Shown here piece after piece: positions 42,214 through 51,331 of a DNA stretch of 64,000 bases (its first letter is position 1; each line of letters opens with the position of its first letter). The translations under genes and the position numbers were made by a program. The notes below the pieces were generated by a model. The model saw only the letters and a program-made list of their open reading frames with translations, was not told where the DNA came from and made no database searches. The stretch comes from Hahella sp. KA22 (lineage in GTDB: Bacteria > Pseudomonadota > Gammaproteobacteria > Pseudomonadales > Oleiphilaceae). The DNA lies in NCBI RefSeq assembly GCF_004135205.1, contig NZ_CP035490.1:6005501-6069500 (forward strand), given 5' to 3'.

Positions 42214-45200
42214 ATGGTGGACAAAAAGCGCACGATCTCCTTCCTGTATATTGCAGTTCATGTTTTTGTTTTTCTGATTGGCTGTCTGTTAATTCAGACA
42301 TCCTTCGCACAAGAAGATGGCGACGTCTGGCCCACGCCGAACGGGCTTCTCGCGCCCTCGATGCTATTGACCCGCAGCTCACCGTTCGATCCTCCGGACA
42401 CTGACAGTTTCGTCGCGGACGATGGCCCTGGTCTGGATACGGGATGTACGTTCAATACCAGCCCTGAGCATCCGCTCATGATCGACGTCATGATTGACGT
42501 CTCCGTCGGGCCGGTTGACGGGGACGGCTATTTGATCGATCCCGCTCCCCTTATCGCCCAGGGAATCATTCCCGCTACCGTGGACATCATCATGCCCGGC
42601 TACGACGTGGATTATAACGGCTCACCGCCTCCTGAGCGGGATGAGGTGATTTTCAACGGGACCAGCCTGGGGCTATTGACGGGCGACAACAACGTCTGGA
42701 AGTTAAGCACCTTCACAGTGAGTATCGATAACATCAAGTTCCCGGCGCCGCCCGCGCCCGGCTCTCCGCCAACCCCGCGCGCCAACCGCATTCAAATTAA
42801 TGTCGATACGCTCAGCACCGGCCGCTGGTGCACCGCCGTCGATTGGGTTGCGCTGATTCTCCCGGTGGAGCCGAAAGTCGCGCTTACGCTGGAGCCCACT
42901 ATCTCCAACCCCGTGCGCGTCAATAACCTCGCCTCTAATGACTTGATTGACGTGATCTATCAGCAAACCAGCGACGCCAGTTGCAACCTGACGGAAGTGA
43001 TTGGGCCGAAAGACGACTACCCGTTCTCAGGTCCGGCGGAGTCCGGTTGGTTCGGCTCCGGCGAGGTTAAAATACGCACTCGTCTGGACGCCTGCCCCAC
43101 AGGCAGCCTGCCATCGGATGCGGAAGTCGAAGCCTCATGGACTATCGTCGGCACGTCGTTGCACGGAACGGAAGTCTGGTCGGGACCGGAAGGCGACATG
43201 ACGCTTACCATGCCGAACGTCATCGGCAGTTATGATGTCGAGTTCGAATACAAGGTCGACGGCGACGCCCTGCCTACGGTCACCCGCAAACTCTATGTCA
43301 CCAAGACCACGCCAATCACCGTCGGCGCTCCCCGTATTTCCTGGTACGAACACGCCACTGACTGGGCCAGCGGCTTGATTGACGAGGCCGATGTACTGGA
43401 GCACTTGCTCAGCGGCGGTTACGCCTACGGCGGCTTGAACTGGCGCTACGGCTACAGCTTCGGCGCCGTCGCCAAGTGCCATTGGACCCAGCTCAGCGCC
43501 GACCCGATTACCTGCGACTACTCCGACTGCTATGTATTCAGCGATGTGTTTGAAAACATGGCGGCCACGTTGGGAATCGGCGGCCTCAGCGCTGTTCGCA
43601 CTGACGGGCGCGGCAATGGCTTCGTCACTACTGGCGCGCCGTCGCTCGATCCCGCCTTTACCGGCAGCGCCCGCCCCTTCGCCGGCGGGCCTTATGACAA
43701 GTATGAGTTCTCCAGTCACAGCCTGCGCAGTCGCGGTTTTTTCTTTCCCGATTATTACGACGCCACCTTTAACGGCATTTATTCCGCCGTGGATGAGTTC
43801 ATCCTCTGGAACCATAACGGCGCGGTCGACTATGACGCCGACGGCGGTTATCTGGAAACCTTCGAAGGCGCCAAGGTGTATCCGGTTCCCGGCGCCCACT
43901 CTTACGATTCATGGGGGGATTACAAATACAAAGCGCCGGCGCCACTGGCCTTGCTCGCCTCAGCCAACAACGATCAGGGAGTAATGATGATAGAGCCTGA
44001 CCTCAGTATCCCCGGCGATGTCGACTACGTGACGCCGGACTCCAACAGCGACGGGGCGTATGAAGCCTTGATCGCCAATGTGCGTGTGGACGTCAATCGC
44101 GCAGGCGTCTATCTGGTGATGGCGACATTGAACAAAGACGGCGAAGTCGTCGCCAATATGCCTGAGTTCGAGTCGATGAAATTCACCCAGGACACCCTTG
44201 GCAACGCCCCGGGAACGTATACCGCCGAGCTGAAGTTTTCCGGCGAGCAGATCCTGCGCGCCGGTAAAAACGGGCCCTATGACGTCAAGGTGATCGCCTT
44301 TGCGGAAGGCTCTACGCCGGTGCAGGCCATGTTGCCCACCCCCGCGTACGCCTACACTCAATTCGGCGAAAAAGGCTCCTATCTGACTGATATGACCGAT
44401 ACGGCGGTGGATACCGACGGCGACGCCCGCTATGACTATCTTGAAGCTATCGTGCAGGCGAAAGTCGCCACAGCGGGCGAATACGTCCTGCAAGGAACCC
44501 TGATGAAGGCAGGCAAAACCGTCGCCAACACCATAGAGCGCTTCTCCCTGGACAACGGCTCCCACAGTTTGTCCCTGCGCTTCCTCGGCTCTACCATATT
44601 CCGTTCCGGCGAAGATGGTCCCTACGAGCTGGTGGTCGGTCTGTTCAATGCAGATGGAGAGCGTCAGGCGGATATTGGCGCGATGACTCAGGCGTATCAC
44701 CATGGCGAGTTCGAGGGATTACTGGACGTCACCGGCGCCTTTTCCGATCAGGGCGTGGACACCAATGGCAACGGACTGTTCGAGCAACTGAAAATCCAGT
44801 TCAACGCAGACCTGAGAGCGGCCGGAACCTTCCTGGCGTCCGCCGCGTTGCGCAACGCATCCGGTCCTTTGGCGGTCTACCTGGATGAGGTCAAGACCTT
44901 CAGCCACGGCGAACAAACCGTCACGCTGAACTTCTCCGGCCCTGAGATTAACCAGTTGGAATTGGATGGCCCCTATTTCGTCAGAGTAACGCTGCGTCAT
45001 CCCGATACACTGGAGATTATCGACCAGGTCGCCATCAGCGATGCAACCGCACCTTATAGCCACAGCGACTTTGAACCTATATCAACCCCTGGCGCCATCG
45101 TGCTGACCGGCGCTTCCAGCGACGCCGGAGTCGATAACAACGGCAACGGGCTTTTTGACTTGCTTCGCGTCAAGGTCGGCGTCTCTCTCGCCAAGTCCGA

Positions 45201-45651
45201 CGTTTACACCTGGAGCGCAAGGCTGGTGGACGTTAAGGGCAATGAGATCGGCTTTAACGCCAAAACCGGCGCGCTCAATAAGGGAGATTCAGAAATTGAA
45301 TTCAATTTCGCCGGACTTCCCATCGGCCAAAACGGCATTGCCGGCCCTTACTACGTGCGGGGCTTACTGATGTACGGCTCCAGCGGCGGCAATCTGGTGG
45401 CCAGCAGTGTAGCGACGACCAAGAGTTACGCCGCCAGCGAGTTTGAGGGCTTTGTCGGCCCGGTCAAAGGCGATATTGATGGCGACGGCGATGTGGATCG
45501 GGATGATCTGGACGCCGTGGTGTCCGCCCGTAACACACCGGCGACAGGCAGTGATGACCCCAGGGATCTGGATGGCGACGGCATGATCACCAGTCTGGAC
45601 GCCCGCCAGCTGCGGCTACTGTGCACCCGGCCGTACTGCGCGACGCACTGA
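42214..45651 (+). CDS. secreted transglutaminase-like protein with four repeats and dockerin tail
   Basis: 1145 residues. The signal peptide spans about 1-32. The domain around 370-560 has a transglutaminase-like triad: C439 in CDYSDCYVFSDVFENM, H502 in FSSHSLRSRG and D516 in YDATFN. Residues about 615-1080 hold four repeats of about 110 residues, each opening with a Ca-loop-like xDxxGDG or VDTNGNGLFE and ending in an EDGPYELVVGLF-type strand. The C-terminus (about 1086-1140) is a type I dockerin with two Ca loops, DIDGDGDVDRDD and DLDGDGMITSLD, and a terminal CTRPYC. It is followed directly by a cohesin-like gene, the natural binding partner for a dockerin. The protein is probably exported and assembled extracellularly. 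The enzymatic claim is motif-level. Confidence 0.75.
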   Translation: MVDKKRTISFLYIAVHVFVFLIGCLLIQTSFAQEDGDVWPTPNGLLAPSMLLTRSSPFDPPDTDSFVADDGPGLDTGCTFNTSPEHPLMIDVMIDVSVGPVDGDGYLIDPAPLIAQGIIPATVDIIMPGYDVDYNGSPPPERDEVIFNGTSLGLLTGDNNVWKLSTFTVSIDNIKFPAPPAPGSPPTPRANRIQINVDTLSTGRWCTAVDWVALILPVEPKVALTLEPTISNPVRVNNLASNDLIDVIYQQTSDASCNLTEVIGPKDDYPFSGPAESGWFGSGEVKIRTRLDACPTGSLPSDAEVEASWTIVGTSLHGTEVWSGPEGDMTLTMPNVIGSYDVEFEYKVDGDALPTVTRKLYVTKTTPITVGAPRISWYEHATDWASGLIDEADVLEHLLSGGYAYGGLNWRYGYSFGAVAKCHWTQLSADPITCDYSDCYVFSDVFENMAATLGIGGLSAVRTDGRGNGFVTTGAPSLDPAFTGSARPFAGGPYDKYEFSSHSLRSRGFFFPDYYDATFNGIYSAVDEFILWNHNGAVDYDADGGYLETFEGAKVYPVPGAHSYDSWGDYKYKAPAPLALLASANNDQGVMMIEPDLSIPGDVDYVTPDSNSDGAYEALIANVRVDVNRAGVYLVMATLNKDGEVVANMPEFESMKFTQDTLGNAPGTYTAELKFSGEQILRAGKNGPYDVKVIAFAEGSTPVQAMLPTPAYAYTQFGEKGSYLTDMTDTAVDTDGDARYDYLEAIVQAKVATAGEYVLQGTLMKAGKTVANTIERFSLDNGSHSLSLRFLGSTIFRSGEDGPYELVVGLFNADGERQADIGAMTQAYHHGEFEGLLDVTGAFSDQGVDTNGNGLFEQLKIQFNADLRAAGTFLASAALRNASGPLAVYLDEVKTFSHGEQTVTLNFSGPEINQLELDGPYFVRVTLRHPDTLEIIDQVAISDATAPYSHSDFEPISTPGAIVLTGASSDAGVDNNGNGLFDLLRVKVGVSLAKSDVYTWSARLVDVKGNEIGFNAKTGALNKGDSEIEFNFAGLPIGQNGIAGPYYVRGLLMYGSSGGNLVASSVATTKSYAASEFEGFVGPVKGDIDGDGDVDRDDLDAVVSARNTPATGSDDPRDLDGDGMITSLDARQLRLLCTRPYCATH

Positions 45652-45707
45652 GCGCCGTCGCCCTGTCGTTTTGACGTTTATATTCACTCACAAGCACTAA
45701 CCGGAAA

Positions 45708-45738
45708 CCGGAGCGACGGCGCAAGCCGCCCGCTCCGG
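45708..45738. other. intercistronic hairpin before cohesin-like gene
   Basis: 8-bp stem CCGGAGCG / CGCTCCGG with a GC-rich loop in the 112-bp gap between the dockerin protein gene and the cohesin-like gene, ending 25 bases before the next start. No T-run, so it may stabilise or tune the downstream message rather than terminate. Confidence 0.45.
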
Positions 45739-45763
45739 CCTCAACCCCACAGGGAGAGCATCT

Positions 45764-46438
45764 ATGTCCACCTCTCGGTTTTTGTCTATCGCACATGTGT
45801 TGAAAAGCGTTCTGGCGTCGCTTCTATTAACTCTCGGCATACTGGTGTTTTGCGGCATGCAGGCCCAGGCCGCAGTCATTACCGTTCTGCCCTCCTCCTC
45901 CACCGTGCTGCCGGGCCAGCTGTTTACTGTGGATATTTCTATCAGCGGCCTGGCGCCGGGCGGCGCGCCATCGCTATCCACCTTTGATCTGAATTTAAAC
46001 TTTGATCCCGGCGCCGTCGCTATCGACGCCACCGATGCGGACGGCAATGGCGTGATGGACAGCGTCTCGCTGGACCCTGGCGGCCAGTTGGATGTTCTGG
46101 GACTTGGGCTCAATCCCATGTCCGCCGAGCTTCTCGCACCCGGGGAGCTGAACCTGTTCGATCTATCTCTGGATATTCCGGCGGACCTGGACGCCCATCA
46201 GGACAATTCCTTTCTGCTAGCGTCTCTCAGTTTCACCGCCCTGTCGTCGGGATTCAGCTATTTCTCCGTGGTCGTCAACGCATTGGGAAATTCTCTCGGC
46301 AATCCTATTGCGGCGACCGTCAATAATGGCGATGTAACAGTGGTGGCGGAGCCCGGCCTATTGCAGAGTCTGTTTATCGGCGGTCTGATGTGGATCGGTA
46401 TGGCGGGATTGCGTAAACGAGGCGCACAGGTCGTATAA
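45764..46438 (+). CDS. cohesin-like exported protein with PEP-CTERM-like tail
   Basis: 224 residues. The signal peptide is about 1-36 (LLLTLGILVFCGMQAQA). The core (about 37-185) is a cohesin-type beta-sandwich by pattern: TVLPGQLFTVDISISGL, then STFDLNLNFDPGAVAI and SFLLASLSFTA, ending VNNGDVTVV. The C-terminus VAEPGLLQSLFIGGLMWIGMAGLRKRG mimics a PEP-CTERM sorting signal (EP motif, transmembrane helix, basic end), though the first Pro of PEP is Ala. PEP-CTERM proteins are processed by exosortase; no exosortase gene is in this window. The upstream gene encodes a dockerin, so the two proteins may bind each other (inference). Confidence 0.72.
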   Translation: MSTSRFLSIAHVLKSVLASLLLTLGILVFCGMQAQAAVITVLPSSSTVLPGQLFTVDISISGLAPGGAPSLSTFDLNLNFDPGAVAIDATDADGNGVMDSVSLDPGGQLDVLGLGLNPMSAELLAPGELNLFDLSLDIPADLDAHQDNSFLLASLSFTALSSGFSYFSVVVNALGNSLGNPIAATVNNGDVTVVAEPGLLQSLFIGGLMWIGMAGLRKRGAQVV

Positions 46439-46456
46439 AGGGCCAGTCTGACGTTC

Positions 46457-46487
46457 GCCACTGCCGGAGTCCAATCCCGGCAGTGGC
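46457..46487. terminator. hairpin between convergent genes
   Basis: 11-bp perfect stem GCCACTGCCGG / CCGGCAGTGGC with a 9-base loop between the cohesin-like gene (+) and the metallophosphoesterase gene (-). Strong, but no T-run on either strand. Confidence 0.55.
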
Positions 46488-46507
46488 GCTAACAGCTTGA
46501 TGTCAGT

Positions 46508-48514
46508 CTACTCAAACACTTCCTTGCGGAAATACGGCGCCGGCCGCTCGTCCATCACTTCAAAGGCTTTAACGCTGGTGAAGATCTGGCCGTAGCCGTC
46601 ACTCACGATGACTCTCAATATGTGCGCGCCTTGCTCCAGGTCCGCGGGAATAGCAACGCTCCAGATATGATTAGAGGATTCCGTCCACATGGACGCGCCG
46701 GAGGGTTGTGGATCGGCGACGCCAAAACGGGAGCCGTTAAACAACTCAAATCCCTGCGCCCGCTCCTCTCCTGACTCGCTCCTAGCGGCATAGCGGTATA
46801 CATACATCTGCTTCTTCAGGGCGAAAGGATCGAGACTATTGCTCTTGCCTTCACCAGTCCCACTCTGAGTACGCACTGCTTCAACCAGGGGACCATCGTC
46901 GATATGCGTCCATACCTGGGTATTCTTGGAGCCGTTCCACACATTGATAATCGCACTGACGCCGCCAGCGAAATCAGCGTCGGTCAAAATGCTGGTGTCC
47001 GGTAAGTCATTCAGATTCAATGGCGGCGTTGGCGAACGAGACCCTTCGGGAGTCAACGCCCACTCTTTCAGGGATTGATACCAGTTCATAAAGGTCGGCG
47101 ACAAAAAGTCCACGGACATTTGCTCCTGCGGACCTTTACCGGCGGCTTTGAAAGTACTGGTGAATTGCGAGCCCTTAAACTCAAACAGCATATATCCGCG
47201 CGGCGCTCCCATGCGCTGGATGGACATCGGCAGGTTGTTATCGTCAAAGTCGCCGGACCACCATGAGCCCGCCGTGGCGCCGGTAATAATGTGCGGAATC
47301 GGCGTTGGCCCCGCTCCTACTGCTTCATCCCAGCCCTGATAGAACTCGCCGGCGACGATGTTTTCCAGGTTATGCGTATGCCCCGCGAGCGCCAGCGCGG
47401 GACGCCCCTGCAACAGTTCATACAGCCAGGCGACGTTATCCGTCTGATGCTTGGTGGAGCCCATATCCGAGAACGACACCAACGGAATATGCATGTTCAG
47501 CACGATCAACTTATGTTCCGACGTCGCGGCTATATCATTGGCCAGCCATTCCACCTGCGCTTCGTCAATGACGCCGTTATAGGTGGGAGCAGTCGCCGGA
47601 TTGTCGCAATAGTCGTGCTTGCCGTCAGCATTGTCCGACTCCGGCGTACAGGGATAGCGCACATTATCCAGCACCACAAAATGCACGTCGCCGACTTCAA
47701 AGGAGTAGTAGGCGGGGCCCCACTCACGCTTGAACGTATCCAGGCTGTGCTTATCGCTGGTGGCGTCATTGTCGATATCATGATTGCCCGGCGTCAGATA
47801 AACCGGCACGCCGGCTACGCTCATCGTTTTCTTCAGACGGGGATACAGCCCCAGATCATCGCCAATGATGTCGCCTTCAATCATCACCAGCTCCAGATCC
47901 TCCCTCGCCGCCAGCTCTGCGGCCAGAGAGTCGCGCACGTAGCCGACTTCGTTGTTGGAATAAGGCTGCGTGTCGCCGGATACAGCAATTTTGAAGCGTT
48001 TCTTATAAGGGCCCCTCACCATGGGGAAATTCACCGCCTTCGGCTGCGGTCCGCTGGCCGGCAATCCGCCAAAGCGCAGTTCAGGCGAACCGTTGGGAAT
48101 ATGGTGATAGGAAAACTGCGGGACGTTGTCTTCGTTGACCGGCAACTCAAAACCGGCCGGCTTGGTGACAAACAAGGTGAATGCATTCAAGCCGCGGGAT
48201 TTCGCAGGTAATTTGTAATAACCGCGATGATCCGTCAGCGCCACATCATATCCGTTCGACACTCGCACGCGCGGCAATCCGCGTTCGCCGCGGTCCAGTT
48301 TACCGTTACGATTTCGATCTTCAAAAACCCGACCTTCCGCAAACTCCCGCGTGACCTCACCGTTGTCGGAGGGAATCACTTCCACTCCGCCACGGTACAG
48401 TTCCTGGCGTCCGCCCAACCCGTTGAAAGCGTCCGCTGATACCGTCGGCGCCGCATCAGCCAGCCCGGCGAACGCCGTGCTCACGCCTATAATGAATGGG
48501 GTTATGGTTTTCAC
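46508..48514 (-). CDS. secreted calcineurin-like metallophosphoesterase
   Basis: About 668 residues with a signal peptide (MKTITPFIIGVSTAFAGLADAA). The N-terminal module (about 55-130) has FAEGRVFEDRNRNGKLDRGERGLPRVRVSNGYDVALTDHRGYYKLPA, a SdrD/collagen-like carrier beta-domain. The middle is a metallophosphoesterase with SGDTQPYSN, IEGDIIGDDL, TPGNHDID, LNMHIPLVSF and AGHTHNLE. A C-terminal beta domain follows. The start is GTG at 48514, preceded by AAAGGAGGCATT, a strong site; the upstream extension lacks support. Family members hydrolyse phosphodiesters or nucleotides outside the cell. It is convergent with the cohesin-like gene; a link to that pair is not shown. Confidence 0.85.
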   Translation of the reverse strand: MKTITPFIIGVSTAFAGLADAAPTVSADAFNGLGGRQELYRGGVEVIPSDNGEVTREFAEGRVFEDRNRNGKLDRGERGLPRVRVSNGYDVALTDHRGYYKLPAKSRGLNAFTLFVTKPAGFELPVNEDNVPQFSYHHIPNGSPELRFGGLPASGPQPKAVNFPMVRGPYKKRFKIAVSGDTQPYSNNEVGYVRDSLAAELAAREDLELVMIEGDIIGDDLGLYPRLKKTMSVAGVPVYLTPGNHDIDNDATSDKHSLDTFKREWGPAYYSFEVGDVHFVVLDNVRYPCTPESDNADGKHDYCDNPATAPTYNGVIDEAQVEWLANDIAATSEHKLIVLNMHIPLVSFSDMGSTKHQTDNVAWLYELLQGRPALALAGHTHNLENIVAGEFYQGWDEAVGAGPTPIPHIITGATAGSWWSGDFDDNNLPMSIQRMGAPRGYMLFEFKGSQFTSTFKAAGKGPQEQMSVDFLSPTFMNWYQSLKEWALTPEGSRSPTPPLNLNDLPDTSILTDADFAGGVSAIINVWNGSKNTQVWTHIDDGPLVEAVRTQSGTGEGKSNSLDPFALKKQMYVYRYAARSESGEERAQGFELFNGSRFGVADPQPSGASMWTESSNHIWSVAIPADLEQGAHILRVIVSDGYGQIFTSVKAFEVMDERPAPYFRKEVFE

Positions 48515-48712
48515 AATGCCTCCTTTTGTTGCATGAATTCCTTTGTCTTGAGCTAAGGAGTGTACATCGTAAAAGTGCAAAGTGACGTTATAAGGTCATG
48601 TTTGTAAAAGTTATTTTGCAGGGATCAAATTAATGACGGATGGGCTGGACGGCAGCCCTATTGCGTGCTTCAACAAGCAGGTTAGGACGCTGGTTAGAGG
48701 ATATTTCAGCTT

Positions 48713-49039
48713 ATGAGTATGTCTGGCTTTCTATCTCAACTGTTCAGGGAAATCATCATCCCCCTCGCCATCGTAGCGGCGTTGATCTGCTCCGTTATCG
48801 CCCTGCGATGGGGTCTGGAGCATTCAATCCAGACATTTTGCGATGACCTCCCGCAAGGCGCGTTAATGGAGACCGTCATTCAGGAAGCCGAGGCCGAGGG
48901 ATTCACTGTGATGCGCGACGGCGCCGCGTCAGACAGAGTAAGCATCCTGAATCATCAGGCGCCGTTCTTCCGGCTGGCCTGTCAGTGTGAGTTTTCGGGT
49001 GGGAGGCTGCAAACCAAGCGACTATTGCAGGCGGATTAG
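48713..49039 (+). CDS. hypothetical protein with one membrane helix
   Basis: 108 residues. A membrane helix is likely at about 14-33 (IIIPLAIVAALICSVIALRWG), followed by a soluble tail of roughly 70 residues ending in CQCEFSGGRLQTKRLLQ. No family recognised. AGAGGATATTTCAGCTT precedes the ATG. It ends only 3 bases before the convergent DUF3885 gene ends, so the pair forms a tail-to-tail arrangement with no terminator between. Confidence 0.5.
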   Translation: MSMSGFLSQLFREIIIPLAIVAALICSVIALRWGLEHSIQTFCDDLPQGALMETVIQEAEAEGFTVMRDGAASDRVSILNHQAPFFRLACQCEFSGGRLQTKRLLQAD

Positions 49040-49042
49040 CGC

Positions 49043-49705
49043 TTAGGGGTGTGGCGACTCATTCAGGAACAGCGCATCGATGCTCGGCTTATCCTGTTCC
49101 AGAATCCAGTCGTTACAGCGAACGTATACATTCCTCAGAGCGCTTCGATCTGTGGCAATAACATCCATGCCACGATCATCGTACATATGAAGGATCATGT
49201 CTTTAGTTCGGTTTACGAAGTAACAACGCCCGCGCAACGACGGACTCCGTTGAGGAAAGTCCGTGTTCACAATGGATAAGAATATGTTTGCGTAGTCCAC
49301 TTCTCCAGAGGTTACTCCGGTCACATACGCAGTTTTCCGATATAAGCCCCTCTTGCCGTCCACTTTTTCCGACTCAAAGGTTACATTCTTACGCGCCGAA
49401 TCAGATATCTGACGTAAAACATAACTCTTCCTTTTTATCTTGTGGCGACGATGGCCAATGATTTCGTATACAACGTCCACGTCATCGGATTCTGAAAAGG
49501 CTGCATGACAGATAGAGCGCGCTCGCCGTACCGCATTTTCAAAGTAATGGGTATTCAAAACGCCGTTTTCAAAATCGCTCCAGACACCTGTTTCCGGCGC
49601 CCCGATCTCGAAGCGGACTCCAATCGGCCACCTGTAAAACAAGGGCGGCGCCAGCGCGAGCCCTTTGAAGTTATTTTGAAGATAACTGCTCACTGAGTTT
49701 TCCAT
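49043..49705 (-). CDS. DUF3885 domain protein
   Basis: 220 residues. The N-terminal APPLFYRWPIGVRFEIG and the following ARSICHAAF match DUF3885 proteins, a family of unknown function found in Gram-positive and some Gram-negative genomes. GAGAGAGAAA-ATG supports the start. No signal peptide or membrane helix. The family is short and soluble and is sometimes reported near toxin-immunity islands, but nothing of that kind is recognised here. Confidence 0.75.
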   Translation of the reverse strand: MENSVSSYLQNNFKGLALAPPLFYRWPIGVRFEIGAPETGVWSDFENGVLNTHYFENAVRRARSICHAAFSESDDVDVVYEIIGHRRHKIKRKSYVLRQISDSARKNVTFESEKVDGKRGLYRKTAYVTGVTSGEVDYANIFLSIVNTDFPQRSPSLRGRCYFVNRTKDMILHMYDDRGMDVIATDRSALRNVYVRCNDWILEQDKPSIDALFLNESPHP

Positions 49706-49937
49706 TTTCTCTCTCTTTCAAACCCTTTCGCACTTAAAAGATCTTCGAGGACACAGAAAAAATTCATATCAGACAGTCCTTAAATTTTAAGCGGCGGTAC
49801 TAAATCAGCAGAGTCCAGGCTGGCCTTACACTTTCCGGCCATACCTGAGCAGCGTTATCACGCCGGGCTATAATAAGTAGGAACACCTATTCAAGAAAGG
49901 CTACAATAATTCACCACGTCCACTTTTTGAGAGCGCC

Positions 49938-51281
49938 GTGACCTCATTAAAAGCAAAACTCGTTTTGGCCCTGATTTCCACCAGTCTCCTCGTCGTAATC
50001 ATCATCGCCATTATGACGCCCATTATGGTGGAGCACGAATTCGTCGAGCATGCCAAGGACGCGCATTATGGGCGCTTTCAAGCCGCTATTGAACGCTATA
50101 TCCGGGAGAATAATTCCTGGGACACGGAAAAAGACGCGCTGCGTTTCGCCATAGCGGAAGAGAATAACCGCAAGTTGCATCGCACGCCTCGTAATCCTCC
50201 GCCGATGAGGCCACAGGGCCAGGGGGACGCGCCCTATTTCTCCGGGCTCCCCCCGCCTATGCTGCGCCCTGACCCCAATGCCTCAGATGAACGCCCCTTC
50301 GCATTCGTGCTGACGGACACCCAGGGCCATATTCTGCACGGAGGCAAGGATTATAAAATTGGTCAGAAGCTCACAGAAGAAGAGCTCTCAGGCGCTGATT
50401 CTCTGTGGTTGAAAGGCCGCCTTGTGGCCTATGCGCTTTCCAGCGGCGAACCAGATCTGTCGACAGCCGATCTCGCCTATTTGCATACGCTGAGGGAAAC
50501 GCTGTTCTTCTCCGCATTAGGCGCTATCGTATTCATCATTCCATTTGGGATCTGGGAAGGCAGCCGTCTCGTGCGCACGCTGAATCACCTGACATCCGCG
50601 GTTAACCGCATGGCGGAGGGAGACTTTAAGCAGCAGGTGCCGGTCAAGTCAGAAGACGAAGTCGGCGTTCTGGCGAAGGCGTTCAACCTGATGAACAACC
50701 AGTTGCGCGAGGCCTACAAGAACCTGGAGGACTCTCGCAACAAAGTCGCCAAGCAGGCGGAACAGCTAAGAGAACTCAGTATCCGCGATGAACTCACCGG
50801 GCTTTATAACCGCCGCTTTTTCAATGAAGAAGTCAAAGTGCTTCACGCCAACGCGCTGCGCTACGGCAACGGCTTTTGTCTGGTGCTGGGAGATATCGAC
50901 TTCTTCAAACGCATTAATGACGGCTATTCCCATGTCATTGGCGACGAGGTGCTGAAGCAGGTGTCGAAAATCCTCATGAACAGCATCCGCAACAGCGACA
51001 TCGTGGCCCGTTACGGCGGTGAAGAAATGGTGCTGGCGCTGCCCAACACCTCTCCCAAAGCTGCGATGGAAATGATGGAGAGAATCCGCAAAACCATTGA
51101 GCAACATCCGTGGGAAAAGACCGCCGATGGCTTGACTGTCACGATGAGCTTCGGCATCTGTGATGAAACCAACGGCGAACATTTTGAACACATGTTGGCC
51201 GTGGCGGACGAGCTGCTATACAAGGCCAAGAATAATGGCCGTAACCAGGTTTGCAGTCTGAGCTGCTCACAGGTTCATTGA
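49938..51281 (+). CDS. membrane diguanylate cyclase (HAMP-GGDEF)
   Basis: 447 residues starting at GTG. Membrane segments at about 9-31 and 185-205 enclose a periplasmic sensing region with a Pro-rich stretch (HRTPRNPPPMRPQG). It is followed by a HAMP domain (EGSRLVRTLNHLTSAVNRMAEGDFKQQVPVKSEDEVGVL), a coiled-coil linker, and a GGDEF domain with signature site YGGEEM (GGEEM replaces GGEEF/GGDEF, an accepted variant). It makes cyclic di-GMP, probably in response to a periplasmic cue. It is convergent with the membrane protein gene that follows, with a hairpin between them. Confidence 0.92.
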   Translation: MTSLKAKLVLALISTSLLVVIIIAIMTPIMVEHEFVEHAKDAHYGRFQAAIERYIRENNSWDTEKDALRFAIAEENNRKLHRTPRNPPPMRPQGQGDAPYFSGLPPPMLRPDPNASDERPFAFVLTDTQGHILHGGKDYKIGQKLTEEELSGADSLWLKGRLVAYALSSGEPDLSTADLAYLHTLRETLFFSALGAIVFIIPFGIWEGSRLVRTLNHLTSAVNRMAEGDFKQQVPVKSEDEVGVLAKAFNLMNNQLREAYKNLEDSRNKVAKQAEQLRELSIRDELTGLYNRRFFNEEVKVLHANALRYGNGFCLVLGDIDFFKRINDGYSHVIGDEVLKQVSKILMNSIRNSDIVARYGGEEMVLALPNTSPKAAMEMMERIRKTIEQHPWEKTADGLTVTMSFGICDETNGEHFEHMLAVADELLYKAKNNGRNQVCSLSCSQVH

Positions 51282-51294
51282 AGAGACATCAACC

Positions 51295-51316
51295 AGGCCG
51301 CCGCAGATGGCGGCCT
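51295..51316. terminator. hairpin between convergent genes
   Basis: 8-bp stem AGGCCGCC / GGCGGCCT with a 6-base loop, between the diguanylate cyclase gene (+) and the membrane protein gene (-). No T-run. Confidence 0.5.
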
Positions 51317-51331
51317 CGCTTCGCCTGACGG

